Shown here piece after piece: positions 1 to 10,172 of a stretch of 52,500 nucleotides of DNA. Location of the stretch: positions 32,873,522 to 32,926,021 of the forward strand of contig CM022665.1 in NCBI GenBank assembly GCA_012295275.1, read 5' to 3'. Numbering within the stretch: position 1 is the first letter of the stretch; each line of letters begins with the position of its first letter. The translations under genes and the position numbers were made by a program. The stretch comes from Chrysomallon squamiferum. Lineage: Eukaryota; Mollusca; Gastropoda; Neomphalida; Peltospiridae. The notes beneath the pieces were generated by a model that searched no databases, was not told where the DNA came from, and saw only the letters and a program-made list of their open reading frames with translations.

Positions 1-979
1 TGTTTTCGTCAGAGGCCATGTTCAGACAAGCACAGTCAGTAGATCGAAATCAAAAAAAAAAAAAAAAAAAACATGAGAGAACTCATACAGCGCCTCTATA
101 CATACATATTTGTATACCTGGCGACGTATTACAATCACATTGATCATTTATTTACGAAGCTGAACAAGAAAAGAGGTCAGTGGTATAATTCCAACTCTTT
201 GACAAGCATAGTTATTTTACCAACACGACTAAAACGCTATCTAGAAGGCAAACTATATAAAACACAAGAAAGGTGATATTTACGTGTTTTTGTGATAAGC
301 TCATTACTGCCAGAAAGTGATTTGTCTACACAATGAACAGCTTTATGTACGGCCCAACAAGGGTACTTATTAATGAATAAGCTTAGCCAAATTTGATATG
401 CAGTCCTAAGTTCGTGCCATGGCTGTGTGCCTGTTATTGGATCGATGAGAAAAGGAAATGCCTTGCTATTGCCAACTGCCTGGACGTGTATGGGTTTTCT
501 CGAAAAAGAAACAGTTTAATATTTGATTATGTTGATTGTGTTGGTACACTAATATTACTGTTGAGCTTTCGCTTAGCCTGGAGCAATTTCACATTAAACT
601 GGAATATATTAGTGTGGAAATACAGCTTCTGAAGAAAAAACAAAACAAAACAAAAAAACATTATTTTCATTTTTTTATTTAACTGTAGTTGACTGAAAAC
701 TTTTATTTTATTATTATTATTATTATTATTATCTTTCTTATACACTATATACATGAAGGTAAATGTTATTGCGTTTGGATTCGTTGTAAGGTTATAGTGC
801 TATTTTGGATCTTTCATTAAAAAATGCAGTAGAAGATACATAATGTGTTCTGATGATAAATCCAGGAAAGTTTCTAAAGTTCTGAAGACTGGTGTAATTA
901 ATTCAACATTTTGATGATGTGTAATAATTTAATTAACGAAAGTAATTGATATATTAACGCAAAGCATGTTTCATGATGG
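1..979. other. Left-edge intergenic sequence
   Basis: AT-rich sequence with an A-tract near 51-70 and a TTA microsatellite near 711-732. The short open frames here are low in complexity and have no recognisable domain, so I call no gene. The 3' part should hold the promoter and 5' UTR of the ankyrin gene that starts at 980, but I cannot point to a convincing core promoter. Confidence 0.5.
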
Positions 980-990
980 ATGGACAATGA
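973..990 (+). promoter_or_regulatory. Short upstream ORF overlapping the ankyrin start
   Basis: Two adjacent ATGs at 973 and 976 open a five-to-six-codon frame that stops at 988-990, out of frame with and across the start codon at 980. If the transcript begins upstream, this small frame could lower initiation at 980. The layout is seen in the sequence; any regulatory effect is inference. Confidence 0.3.
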
Positions 991-1870
991 TTCCTCAGCA
1001 GAAATTATGAGTCAAGCTTCTGTTGCTGAAGATGGATATTTAACCGACTTCAAGAGTTCGGGTCTGCATTATGGAATCATAAGGGGTAACAGTGAATTTG
1101 TTAGAGACTGTATGAAACAGGGTGAGCGACTGGACTTGCGATGTGAACAAACTGGTCAAACCTATCTACATTTAGTAATGGTTAGTGCTACCCCTATGAC
1201 AGAAACTTCCTTCGTACCCATCGTGTATCTATTCTCAAATGCTAATGCCAGTCTCGACGACCGCGACAACAACGGCGACACACCACTGCAACTCTCTATT
1301 AAACGCAATTTTCTGGCACTAATGGAAGCTCTGTTGAAATGTGGCGCCAAGTCCGATTCAACACATCTCGATTTAATTAAACGATATACTTCGTACTTCC
1401 AAGACGAATTCCTCGGTCGGTTCAGAAAGTTCCACCCAGGTTACTGGGATGCCGTTGCGGACAACAAGCGATTCCGTGTAAATATTTTAGTTAAATCTTG
1501 GTGCAGAATTAACATCAGTCGCAATGGGCTCAGTTTAATTGAGTATGCAAAGAAAATTGGAGCAGGCAATGGAATTGTCGACCTTTTAATGAAGCACGAA
1601 GCTTCTATTGAATTTGCTCATGCAACTATTGCAGGTGATGATGAACGCATGGAACTTTTATTGCACTACGGTTCAGTGGATCTGGAAACTAGGGACTGGA
1701 CAAACCAGGAAAACTACTGCGCTCCTTATATTTCTCTTGGATTAAAAGACGTCGCTCTGAAATATGGACATAAACATGTATTGTATATTTTAGACAAAAA
1801 CATCGAATTTATCAATCAAAAATCTATGCAGAACAAAGGATTTACATCTGTTGTTTGTGCTATTATGTGA
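980..1870 (+). CDS. Ankyrin-repeat protein, single exon, 296 aa
   Basis: The open frame is uninterrupted from ATG to TGA and codes for 296 aa. Ankyrin-like units are visible: residues about 28-67 (GLHYGIIRGNSEFVRDCM, then QTYLHLVM), about 92-128 (the best unit, DNNGDTPLQLSIKRN followed by ALLKCGAK) and more degenerate units at about 183-275 (GLSLIEYAKK, VDLLMKHEA, MELLLHYGSVDLETRD). There is no signal peptide or membrane segment. Ankyrin repeats are protein-binding scaffolds, so no catalytic role is implied and the partner cannot be read from the sequence. The gene has no introns, unlike most of its neighbours, which fits either a retrocopy or a lineage-expanded single-exon family. The first in-frame ATG was taken as the start; upstream out-of-frame ATGs at 973 and 976 overlap it. 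A polyadenylation signal follows at 2031. Confidence 0.75.
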   Translation: MDNDSSAEIMSQASVAEDGYLTDFKSSGLHYGIIRGNSEFVRDCMKQGERLDLRCEQTGQTYLHLVMVSATPMTETSFVPIVYLFSNANASLDDRDNNGDTPLQLSIKRNFLALMEALLKCGAKSDSTHLDLIKRYTSYFQDEFLGRFRKFHPGYWDAVADNKRFRVNILVKSWCRINISRNGLSLIEYAKKIGAGNGIVDLLMKHEASIEFAHATIAGDDERMELLLHYGSVDLETRDWTNQENYCAPYISLGLKDVALKYGHKHVLYILDKNIEFINQKSMQNKGFTSVVCAIM

Positions 1871-2030
1871 TACGATTAATAATAGCAGGAATATATTTCT
1901 TTATTTAGTATTTGAGCAGATAGTTGTTATATCGATGCAGTCTGTTTATTTATCTGTCTGTGGCCGAGTGAGAGAAAGTCAGTCACTCTAACATGTATTA
2001 TTGTTAATCTGTTTTTGAAGTCAGTTAAAT

Positions 2031-2036
2031 AATAAA
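2031..2036 (+). terminator. Polyadenylation signal of the ankyrin gene
   Basis: AATAAA lies 160 bp after the stop codon at 1870 in otherwise non-coding sequence. It is the first canonical hexamer downstream. Confidence 0.5.
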
Positions 2037-2439
2037 CAACTCGATCCTTCTGCATTCACACATATACACATACTCTCACACACACACACACAGAGAGCAA
2101 ATAATTTTAAAAAATTAATAATTATTATTAAATAAACAAATAAAATGTAAATAAAAAGAGCAGTATTTTTCTATAAAGTAAATTGATATCAAGTTCTGCA
2201 TGTTTCACTCTTTTAACAAAATAATGAAAATAAAAAAGAACAATAAACTTTAATTTTATATTTGAAATTTAGATTTATTAAGTACACAAATATAGTCTAA
2301 TAGACTAAAAAAAAAATTGGAAATGACATTAGTATTTGAAAAAGCAAGATTACCTTTCACTGAAACTCCAAATGCCTGACTATCGCAATCTATTCGTCCG
2401 TGTGACACCCTGACTTTCCATCTCTCTTTCTGTACCTGT

Positions 2440-2613
2440 ACGTTGTATGTATGTGTGTGCGTGTCTGTCTGTGTGTGCGTGTATATGTATGTATATATGT
2501 GTATCTGTAAATGTGTGTATATACGTATGTATGTATGTATTTATGAATATGAGTGTGAGTGTGTGTGCACGTTTGTATATGTGAGTGTGTGTTAGGGAGA
2601 GAGAGAGAGAGAA

Positions 2614-2672
<59 letters not shown>
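2440..2672. repeat. TG/TATG-rich stretch followed by a (GA)n microsatellite
   Basis: TG- and TATG-rich low-complexity sequence runs from about 2440 to 2594. A GA dinucleotide tract then continues to 2672, interrupted once around 2611-2619. Long open frames on the minus strand here are only Ser-Leu or His-Thr translations of the repeat. Confidence 0.9.
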
Positions 2673-2674
<2 letters not shown>

Positions 2675-3087
2675 AGGAGTAGTATTAAACAATTGTTATC
2701 TTCCATAATCCTAAAGTCTCGATCCATTCATAGAGTAGTAAATTTTTTTGTGTTTTTCTAATTCTGGATAAAATCTTCAGCCATTTTTAGCTAAATATTC
2801 TAACAAGGTTAACGGGCACTTAACGACTGTTATACGTGAATCAATACACTTTGTCATCTCCAATATTTCAGCTTTGTTTTTCATTTCAGTTTCAGTACAA
2901 ACAATTCATATAATTTAAATATTTTGTATATCATAAACATGAAGACGTTTGCTTGCTTGCCCATACACGATCGAAGGTATTTTTACATGTATTCAGTTAA
3001 TTATATATATATATAAAAGACTACTCATCTGCTAAAGAATTTGATATCATCTTTGATTGTAAAAGTAAGTAGGCCTATATATTAACC

Positions 3088-3088
<1 letters not shown>

Positions 3089-3131
<43 letters not shown>
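3089..3131. repeat. (TG)n microsatellite
   Basis: An almost pure TG tract of about 42 bp, followed by a short TA run directly before the transposon that starts at 3148. Confidence 0.9.
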
Positions 3132-3133
<2 letters not shown>

Positions 3134-3147
3134 ATATATATATGATA

Positions 3148-3836
3148 CAGTGGTACCTTGACTTACGAGTTTAATTCGTTCTGTGACCGAGCTCGTAACT
3201 CAATTTGCTTGTATATCAAATCAGTTTTCCCAACTGAAATTAACTGAATTACCATTAGTCCGTTCCAGCTCCCCCAAAACTACCCCATTTTTTTGTTATG
3301 CGTTTTTAAATAAGGAAAATGTATTTATAAATGACAAATATTGGATAAAAATAAAATAAAAGAGAATGTACAGAAATAAATCGGTTTTGTAAAGTGTATT
3401 TATTTTGGACATCGACAAATTATTTTAACGCCTTTGGCTGGAGTTACAGCCTTTATCGACTTCAGCTTCAGTATGGTACATATCATAGAAGTACAACGCT
3501 TCTACTGCCTAGCCAAGTCGACTACACGAACACCTCGCTTATGTTTTTCTATGATTTCATGCTTTATTTCAATGGACATCATCCGCTTCTTCTTCTCAGC
3601 ATTGTCCTTTGCCTCACTTGCTTAGGATCCATGGTCAAAACAATTAAATTTGGCAAAATACTGCACAAAACGCGTGCACAATACAACAGAGATGTTTCAA
3701 TGCCGATATCCACGTGATGTAAATGAACAAGACGTTTGATGCTCAGTGGATGTTAAATTGTTCATTGCGCCAACTAGCGGCGCAACTCAAAGCGAAAAAT
3801 CGCAACTCGGAAAAATCGTAAGTTGGTGCACCACTG
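3148..3836 (-). mobile_element. Tigger/pogo-like non-autonomous DNA transposon, copy 1
   Basis: The element is bounded by inverted ends reading CAGTGGTACCTTGACTTACG on the left and, in reverse complement, CAGTGGTGCACCAACTTACG on the right. TA dinucleotides flank it at 3146-3147 and 3837-3838, as expected for the Tc1/mariner superfamily. On the minus strand the interior (about 3630 down to 3430) keeps a damaged stretch like the N-terminal helix-turn-helix of a Tigger/CENP-B-type transposase, with indels. It then jumps to the other end, so the catalytic core is absent. A second copy in the opposite orientation lies at 38915-39658 and has the same internal structure. Confidence 0.75.
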
Positions 3837-3842
3837 TATATA

Positions 3843-4220
3843 GAAATGTATATACAAGATATAAAATTCTGTTGCAGTACTACTCTTGTTGATCCGAACA
3901 TATTCAATTATAAAAATAATAATGGGTTTTAACACAGGTTTCCCGATCAACTATTTCAGTGATTACAATGTTACGTTCAAAACACGTGACAGAAATCTGA
4001 TGCTATATATATAGCATCAGATTTCTGTCACAAGATATATATGATATATATATATATAGCATCGGATTTCTATCACACGATTTGAACGTAACATTGTAAT
4101 CATTGAAATAGTTGATCGGGAAACCTATGTGTTAAAACCCATTATTACTTTTATAACTGAATATGTTCGGATCAACAAGATTAGTATGCAACAGAATTTT
4201 ATATCTTGAATACACATTTC
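3843..4220. repeat. 378-bp palindromic (foldback) repeat with nested hairpin
   Basis: The left arm (about 3843-4008) is nearly the reverse complement of the right arm (about 4055-4220). Both outer ends share AAGATATAAAATTCTGTTGC, read inward. The centre holds a perfect 46-bp palindrome at 3986-4031, then a TA-rich spacer and another copy of the half-stem, so the tip of the arm is present three times. There is no coding capacity. It begins six bases after the transposon that ends at 3836. It may be a foldback or MITE-type element; no target duplication was identified. Confidence 0.8.
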
Positions 4221-4537
4221 CAAACAAACCAATTAAAGAATTAACATGAAATATTAAGCAATCTTGACGGAAACGTTTGTTTTTTTTTGTATTTTTTTTG
4301 TAACGTAACTCTCTAATTGTAGTTTATGTCGCTTACAGAATTCACACCAGCAACAGCAACAGCTGTAGCAACAACAGTAATAATACGGATTTCTGGATAC
4401 AGCCCATATATATTGAAAAATTAAAGAAAGAAAGAAAAAAAAAAAAAAGAAATTGTATATTACAGATACAAATCAATAGTCTTAAAGCAGTGTCTGTTTA
4501 ATAAATAGGCTGACAATTGAAAAAAAAAAAAAAAAAA

Positions 4538-4569
<32 letters not shown>

Positions 4570-5508
4570 GAAAGAATATATTTTTTATTTAAAAGATAAA
4601 TGTACAAAGTAATACACTTAAATTTCTTACAATACCAAATGTAATAATTATATCAGATGAAAAAAAAAGAAAAAAAAGAAGAAAAACAGAAGAAAAAAAG
4701 GAGAAAACATTATTTAATAATGATAATGACTTATAGTGAGAGGATCGCCTCTACACCTCAAGTCTCACTTAAAATGGGATTATTCAACGCGTATATCCCG
4801 AAAACCAAAGCAACTGCCTCCGAGTGGTGAGATAAAGCGCGCAAAATTTAAAAGTAGTTTAAAAAAAAAAAAAGTAAACAATAACAACAAAAACAAAAAC
4901 ACACCATATCCCGGTTTTCTGGATTTTCGGATTTCTGGAAGCCGGATAAGTAAAAATTTTAAAAATAAAATTATAAAAATAAAAATTATAACAAAGACAC
5001 ATTCATTTCTAATGAAAAACTGTTTCTATTACTCTTCTGACATTTGCAGTCTAAAAATATTAATTTCAAAATTAGGAAGGTTGTTTCAGAATGTGCCCAT
5101 CGACATAAAAAAGCGAATGTTATAAAATTTTATCTTCATGTAAATTTTGTATTACTTTTCTGAACATAAAAAAAAAAAAAAATAAAAAATAAATAAATTA
5201 TAAGACTAATTAAAGGATACTCGAACGTTATTGAATGGTTAAGCTATAAAACAGTACATCGCTAAAATAGGACTCAGTGATTTATGTTATTTTAAGAAAT
5301 AATAGAAATCTTGGAAAATATAATAATCTCGTATCAGACATGGTCAGAGTCGTGCGCATCAGTATTTCCAGGAGAAAAACTTGTTGGGAAACTAATATTC
5401 ATGATCATAAACACGTCGAGTAGACTGCTCAGGCATTGAAATAAGACAAAAAGTATTTTATTCAATACCTTTCACTCTATCCTTTTCTTTAAAATAAATA
5501 AATAATAA

Positions 5509-5540
<32 letters not shown>

Positions 5541-5850
5541 TTTGTCATCCTGATTATATAATCGTCAAAAAGTCTATAATGGGAAGCAGCAGAAATGGAT
5601 GTACTATATACTTTCGCAGAGGATCGATCTCAGAACGGTAACTTTGATGTAATTAATCAAAATTTGAAACGAATGTCCTCAAAAACAGTCAAAATAAATA
5701 AATAAAGGAAGGTACAGGATATAGTGACAGCAATATCTGGCACAATAATAGTACCCATTCCTGTAGATCCTTTTAATAATTGACCCTAAAAACGCTATTA
5801 GAGTGACTTCCCCTGAAAAGAAGTGGAGCTACATTTATGTCGGAAGCGAA
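4221..5850. other. Low-complexity intergenic sequence upstream of MPC2
   Basis: This stretch has A-tracts (about 4521-4545 and 5512-5537), AAG runs and TA-rich sequence. An open frame at 4736-5125 is Lys/Asn-rich and looks fortuitous. No gene is supported. The MPC2 promoter and 5' UTR should lie in the last few hundred bases. Confidence 0.5.
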
Positions 5851-5860
5851 ATGTCTGTAA
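5837..5860 (+). promoter_or_regulatory. Upstream ORF overlapping the MPC2 start codon
   Basis: An ATG at 5837 opens a seven-codon frame that stops at 5858-5860, in a different frame from MPC2 and running through its start at 5851. If both ATGs are in the mRNA, MPC2 initiation would need leaky scanning or a start site between them. The arrangement is seen in the sequence; the regulation is inferred. Confidence 0.35.
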
Positions 5861-8800
5861 TATATCGAGCTCTTGTTGGTTTTGGTGATCGCCATGTCCC
5901 AGCTAAACTTGTGCCACTATGGAATCATCCAGCAGGTAATTCAAGAAATGTAATATTGATGCATAACTAATTCTATGTTTGACAAAATGACTGGGCGTTA
6001 AGAAAATGCTTCAAATTGTTTAAACAATTTGACTTTTACATTACCTTAGTTTTTAGAGCTGATTAGATGATGGGTCTGTTTCGGTGTTTAGATCTTTCGA
6101 TTAATAGGGTTAAAGTCAGGTTTCTAAAATTGTGTAAAGTAATTTTGGTTGAGAGCCACAAATAAGAAACTGCCACATCATAAAATGATAATTATATAAA
6201 ACTAATAGTCTCACCATTTTGTATCGTGCCATATACTGAAAATGAAATAACAAAAAATAATGACAAATATATACAAAGATTTGAATGAGAAATGAAATTA
6301 CCCTCAGCATAATTTATTTTATTACTGATAATATATTGATAGAATGAGCAAAGTTACAAGACACACAATATAACATTTTATTTCAGAATAATAAAGTCCC
6401 ACGGAAAAGCAGTTTTTATATCAAATATTCAAAAGCTCTCTTATTTTTATTATTTATTTTATTAATTAGTTTTTTTTTGTTTTTTTTTACACCTACGTAA
6501 TTTATATTTTATAATCTTTTGTTTCTGTTTTGTTTAGCTATCTGTTAAATAATAATTGTTAAAAAACCATTGAGATGCTGTGAAAAATGAAGTCGGATTT
6601 TTAATTTATTTTTTATTTTTTAATTATAAACAATTTACAAAACTGTAAGTTAAAACAATTTGTATACATAAAATAAATTGAAAAAAAAAGGAAAGATAAA
6701 AAAGACATGAATTTTCAGATATATTAAGATAATGTCTGGTATTAAGTGTAGGCTGTTAGAAATTAGGGCACATTGACTGGCCTTGAGCAGATGACCTTGA
6801 AAATCTATGTAAACACTGAATGCCAATGTAACTGATCAGGGGTATTTCGCAGATATCTACCATGTCTTTGTACTAGATACAGCATTAGCCAAAAAAATAA
6901 AAAAATAAATAAATAAATGTATATAATATATATATATATAAATAAAATAATAATAAAGAAACAAGAGAAAGATGCACAACATTATTTGTTATAGTTAACA
7001 GGTTTGCTGCTGAGAGCTGTAATTGTGTATTCTGTGAATACTGCAGAATAATTCAGTAGCGAACCAGTTAATAAGCTGTATGAAAGAAAAAGGTATAACA
7101 AATCATTAAAAACAAACAACAATTATGTGTTTGAAATACTATCATAATATTTGATTAATTTATGTACTATACTGCTGATTATTGTAGTAGAATTCTAAAT
7201 TAAACTTACAAGTGTGTATATCTTCATGTAATAATACTGTTTGTAATTTCAGTTTATGTAGAAAGTATTTCTTAATTTCTGGAGAGGCTTTCCCCTGTTT
7301 TATTTATTTTTACTGTATTATCCATACTAAAAGTAGGCCATACCAATATTCTTTGTGAAGGGTTACACAGAAAGCTGTTTAATTAATAACTACAGTAATA
7401 TTTTTATATTTTATTTTTAATATTTCACATAATGTGTTTTTTTTAAAATAGTATTTCTTAATGTATCTTCTGTATGCTGTTTAATATGAAGGTAATTTAA
7501 AATTTTAAAAGTAAGTATTTACCAGACTTTATTTTAATATCTTTTCAGGTCCAAAAACAGTGCATTTTTGGGCACCAGTTATTAAGTGGGTAAGTAACCA
7601 CAAATGTATATTTAGATGAGCAAATGCAGCTAGAAACTGAACTTGATTTCTACAAAATTTATTATTAATATAAACTTATGACAGTAGTCTTTCAGTTTTA
7701 TTTGGTATTTATTCTACACCATTGGTTTTCAACCTTTTTCATATCACTACCCCTTATGAGCAACTCAATATGACTGATGACCCCCTTTAACTTTTTGATT
7801 CAGTAATATCTAGGATTACCATAATTTCATCAACCAAAGACAGTACAAAAGGAATCTATATTCACTATGACAGGTCCCAAACCTATCTACACATTTTTAT
7901 TTATTCCTCCTTCCAAGTCAAATTAAAAAAAACTAAAACATACCCTTTGCTTAAGAACGATCTTGCAACCCCCAGAAAAAAGCTATGTTCTAGACTGTTG
8001 TGGTTATATTCCAATACTTGGAAATGTAATATAATTTAAACTAATTTATAACAATGTTTTGAAGGTGTAAAGTCATTGAACCAGTGCACTCATCTCTAGC
8101 TCATGGTTAGGGCATTGTGCAGTGGTATACTCACTGGGTTATGTAACAGCTGTTTCCCATGACAGGCTTGTCTAAGGACATAATAATTATGAAAGTTATT
8201 ATTTTTTTTAAATTTTCAGTATACTCCTTAACCAAATGTATGATGCCATATAATCATAACAACATATATAAAAATGTATTAAGTACAGTATTAATAAAAC
8301 ATTTAGTTTTGAGTATAATTTGAACATCAAAACTAAAATCCAATAAAATAAACTTCTAATAGGATCAGGAAATCTTTTCCTTTTGATATCAGTATGTTGA
8401 TGAAATTCTGTTAGATGTGATTATATCTGTTCAGCAGAAGAGCCTTGTAAATAACAATTTAAGAAAAAAAAAGTTATTATATTTTTATTTTATTTATTAT
8501 AACTTAAAATAATTATTTCTGTATGGTACAGTATTGACACATAACAATTTTCATTATTATACATTGCAACTACATATCTAATTTAGATCTCAGTAAACAA
8601 AAAAGCATTCATGTCAATAAAATTACTTGATTTTCAGCATCCACCTGAATTGTCTGGTATAAATAAACTTCAGTAACAATCAGTATATATGTTTCAGGTG
8701 CTGGTAATTGCTGGAGTTGGTGACATAGCCAGACCAGCTGAAAAACTGAGTTTGTATCAGTCTACTGCACTAGCAGCTACAGGTATGTTACATGTTTTTT

Positions 8801-9707
8801 AATCATTTATTACATGATGGAGATAAAAATACAGAACTGTTAATATTCATATGTACAGCTTATGTCAGCGAAAGTGTTGAAAAACATCTGTTATGTAAAA
8901 GAAATCCATAGTTAATAATCAATTAATTAGAACTGCAAGGTCAAGAATATTAATGTTTAATGTATCTGTTGGTAATTTGTTAGTAAGTACTAAAGTATCC
9001 TTTCTGATACTTTATATTGTATTTTCAGTTTAAGACTCAGTTATTGTTGTTGTTATTAAGATTAAGTAATGAAATGCATTTTTGATAATTTATCATTACT
9101 AATGAAACAGTTTCATTTTTCAGGATCTATATGGGCCAGGTACTCCTTGGTGATCATTCCTAAGAACTACAGCTTGTTCTTTGTCAATGTGTTTGTAGCA
9201 TCAACAGGATTCTACCAGCTATCAAGAATTTACCTGTAAGGAAGTTACTGACCTTTAATCTCTTGATGTCTTTATATCATTATTGTCCTCCTTATCACAA
9301 CAGTTATCATTGAGCCTATTCCCACGCGTTAATGAATTGTTACACTGCATCCTCTAATCATCTCCTTTGATTGATGCAAAGTAACCATGACTTAAATTTT
9401 ACTATCTGTGGCATAGCTTATAAAAGCTTTGTTGCATCTAATTAATAGGAATAGCCCATGGAGTTTATACTTAAATCTTTTTGTATCCTTTATAGTTATT
9501 TATTCAGTATTAAATAACATGTACAGCCAGTGAATTTTAATATAAAAAATCCAACACATTTTATGTATATATATGTGTGTGTATATTTGCTTATCTATCT
9601 GTTTATACTACTGCTATATACATATATTTTTCAGGTATCGCAAAGGACTGAAAGAAAACCAAGCTGTCTTGACTGCTTCTGAAACATCAGCAATAACATC
9701 AAAATAA
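5851..9707 (+). CDS. MPC2: Mitochondrial pyruvate carrier subunit 2, five exons, 131 aa
   Basis: The exons are 5851-5935, 7549-7589, 8698-8782, 9124-9235 and 9635-9707. All have GT-AG borders and the phases join without a break to give 131 aa, close to the length of animal MPC2. The family pattern is clear: LVPLWNHPAGPKTVHFWAPV in the N-terminal part, then GDIARPAEKLS, then the highly conserved SIWARYSLVIIPKNYSLFFV, and hydrophobic segments matching the family's membrane helices. MPC2 pairs with MPC1 in the inner mitochondrial membrane to import pyruvate into the matrix for oxidation. The C-terminal tail after YRKGLKEN is polar and poorly conserved, as usual. MPC1 is not in the window. The start is placed at 5851 because the frame gives the expected short N-terminus. 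Confidence 0.95.
7719..7990. repeat. Possible hAT-derived remnant in MPC2 intron 2
   Basis: Sequence beginning TTGGTTTTCAACCTTTTTC and running on with CCCC-containing blocks resembles the terminal part of hAT (Charlie-type) elements, and it ends near AACCCCCAG. No clean second terminus or 8-bp duplication was found, so this is a decayed or truncated copy at best. Confidence 0.3.
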
Positions 9708-10166
9708 TTTTAGTAAATTATTATTATTATTATTATTACATATCTCCTGAGTGTTTATATTGGCATCTCAAATACAGGATTTGTATTTATTTTACTAAAG
9801 AACTGATTTGTGATAAATAGTATAGTGATGTAGTTAATTATAAAGTAAAACAGAGCATAGCATGTATTAATGTTGCACACTTAGATTTTTTATTTGTATG
9901 TAAAAAAACAAAGTGTTACAGGAAAGTTGTTAATATCCTATGGATGACTGAAGGTTTAATTTATTATTAATATGAAAAAGTCATAATGACTAGGATTGTT
10001 TTTATTTATGTTTTTTTATTTTATTAGAACTGATGGTGTTTTTTGTGCTATTTATTACACTTCAGTTCTGGTGACAGCATAGATCATTATTTTGTTTATT
10101 TTTATTTTTATTTTTATTTATGTTTTGACATATTACTATTTTGTAAAAATAGTAAATCAAGATATA

Positions 10167-10172
10167 AATAAA
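10167..10172 (+). terminator. Polyadenylation signal of MPC2
   Basis: AATAAA lies 460 bp after the MPC2 stop and is the most plausible 3' processing signal. Other A/T-rich hexamers occur nearby, so the exact site is uncertain. Confidence 0.45.

Noticed and set aside
2380-2727. Long minus-strand frames of Ser-Leu and His-Thr
   Set aside because: Translations of the GA and TG microsatellites.
4736-5125. 129-codon open frame upstream of MPC2
   Set aside because: Lys/Asn-rich and driven by A-tracts, with no domain, no splice context and no plausible homology.
8090-8190. Possible tRNA-derived SINE, with an A-box-like TAGCTCATGG and a preceding element
   Set aside because: No acceptable B box follows and no second copy was seen, so it is too weak to call.
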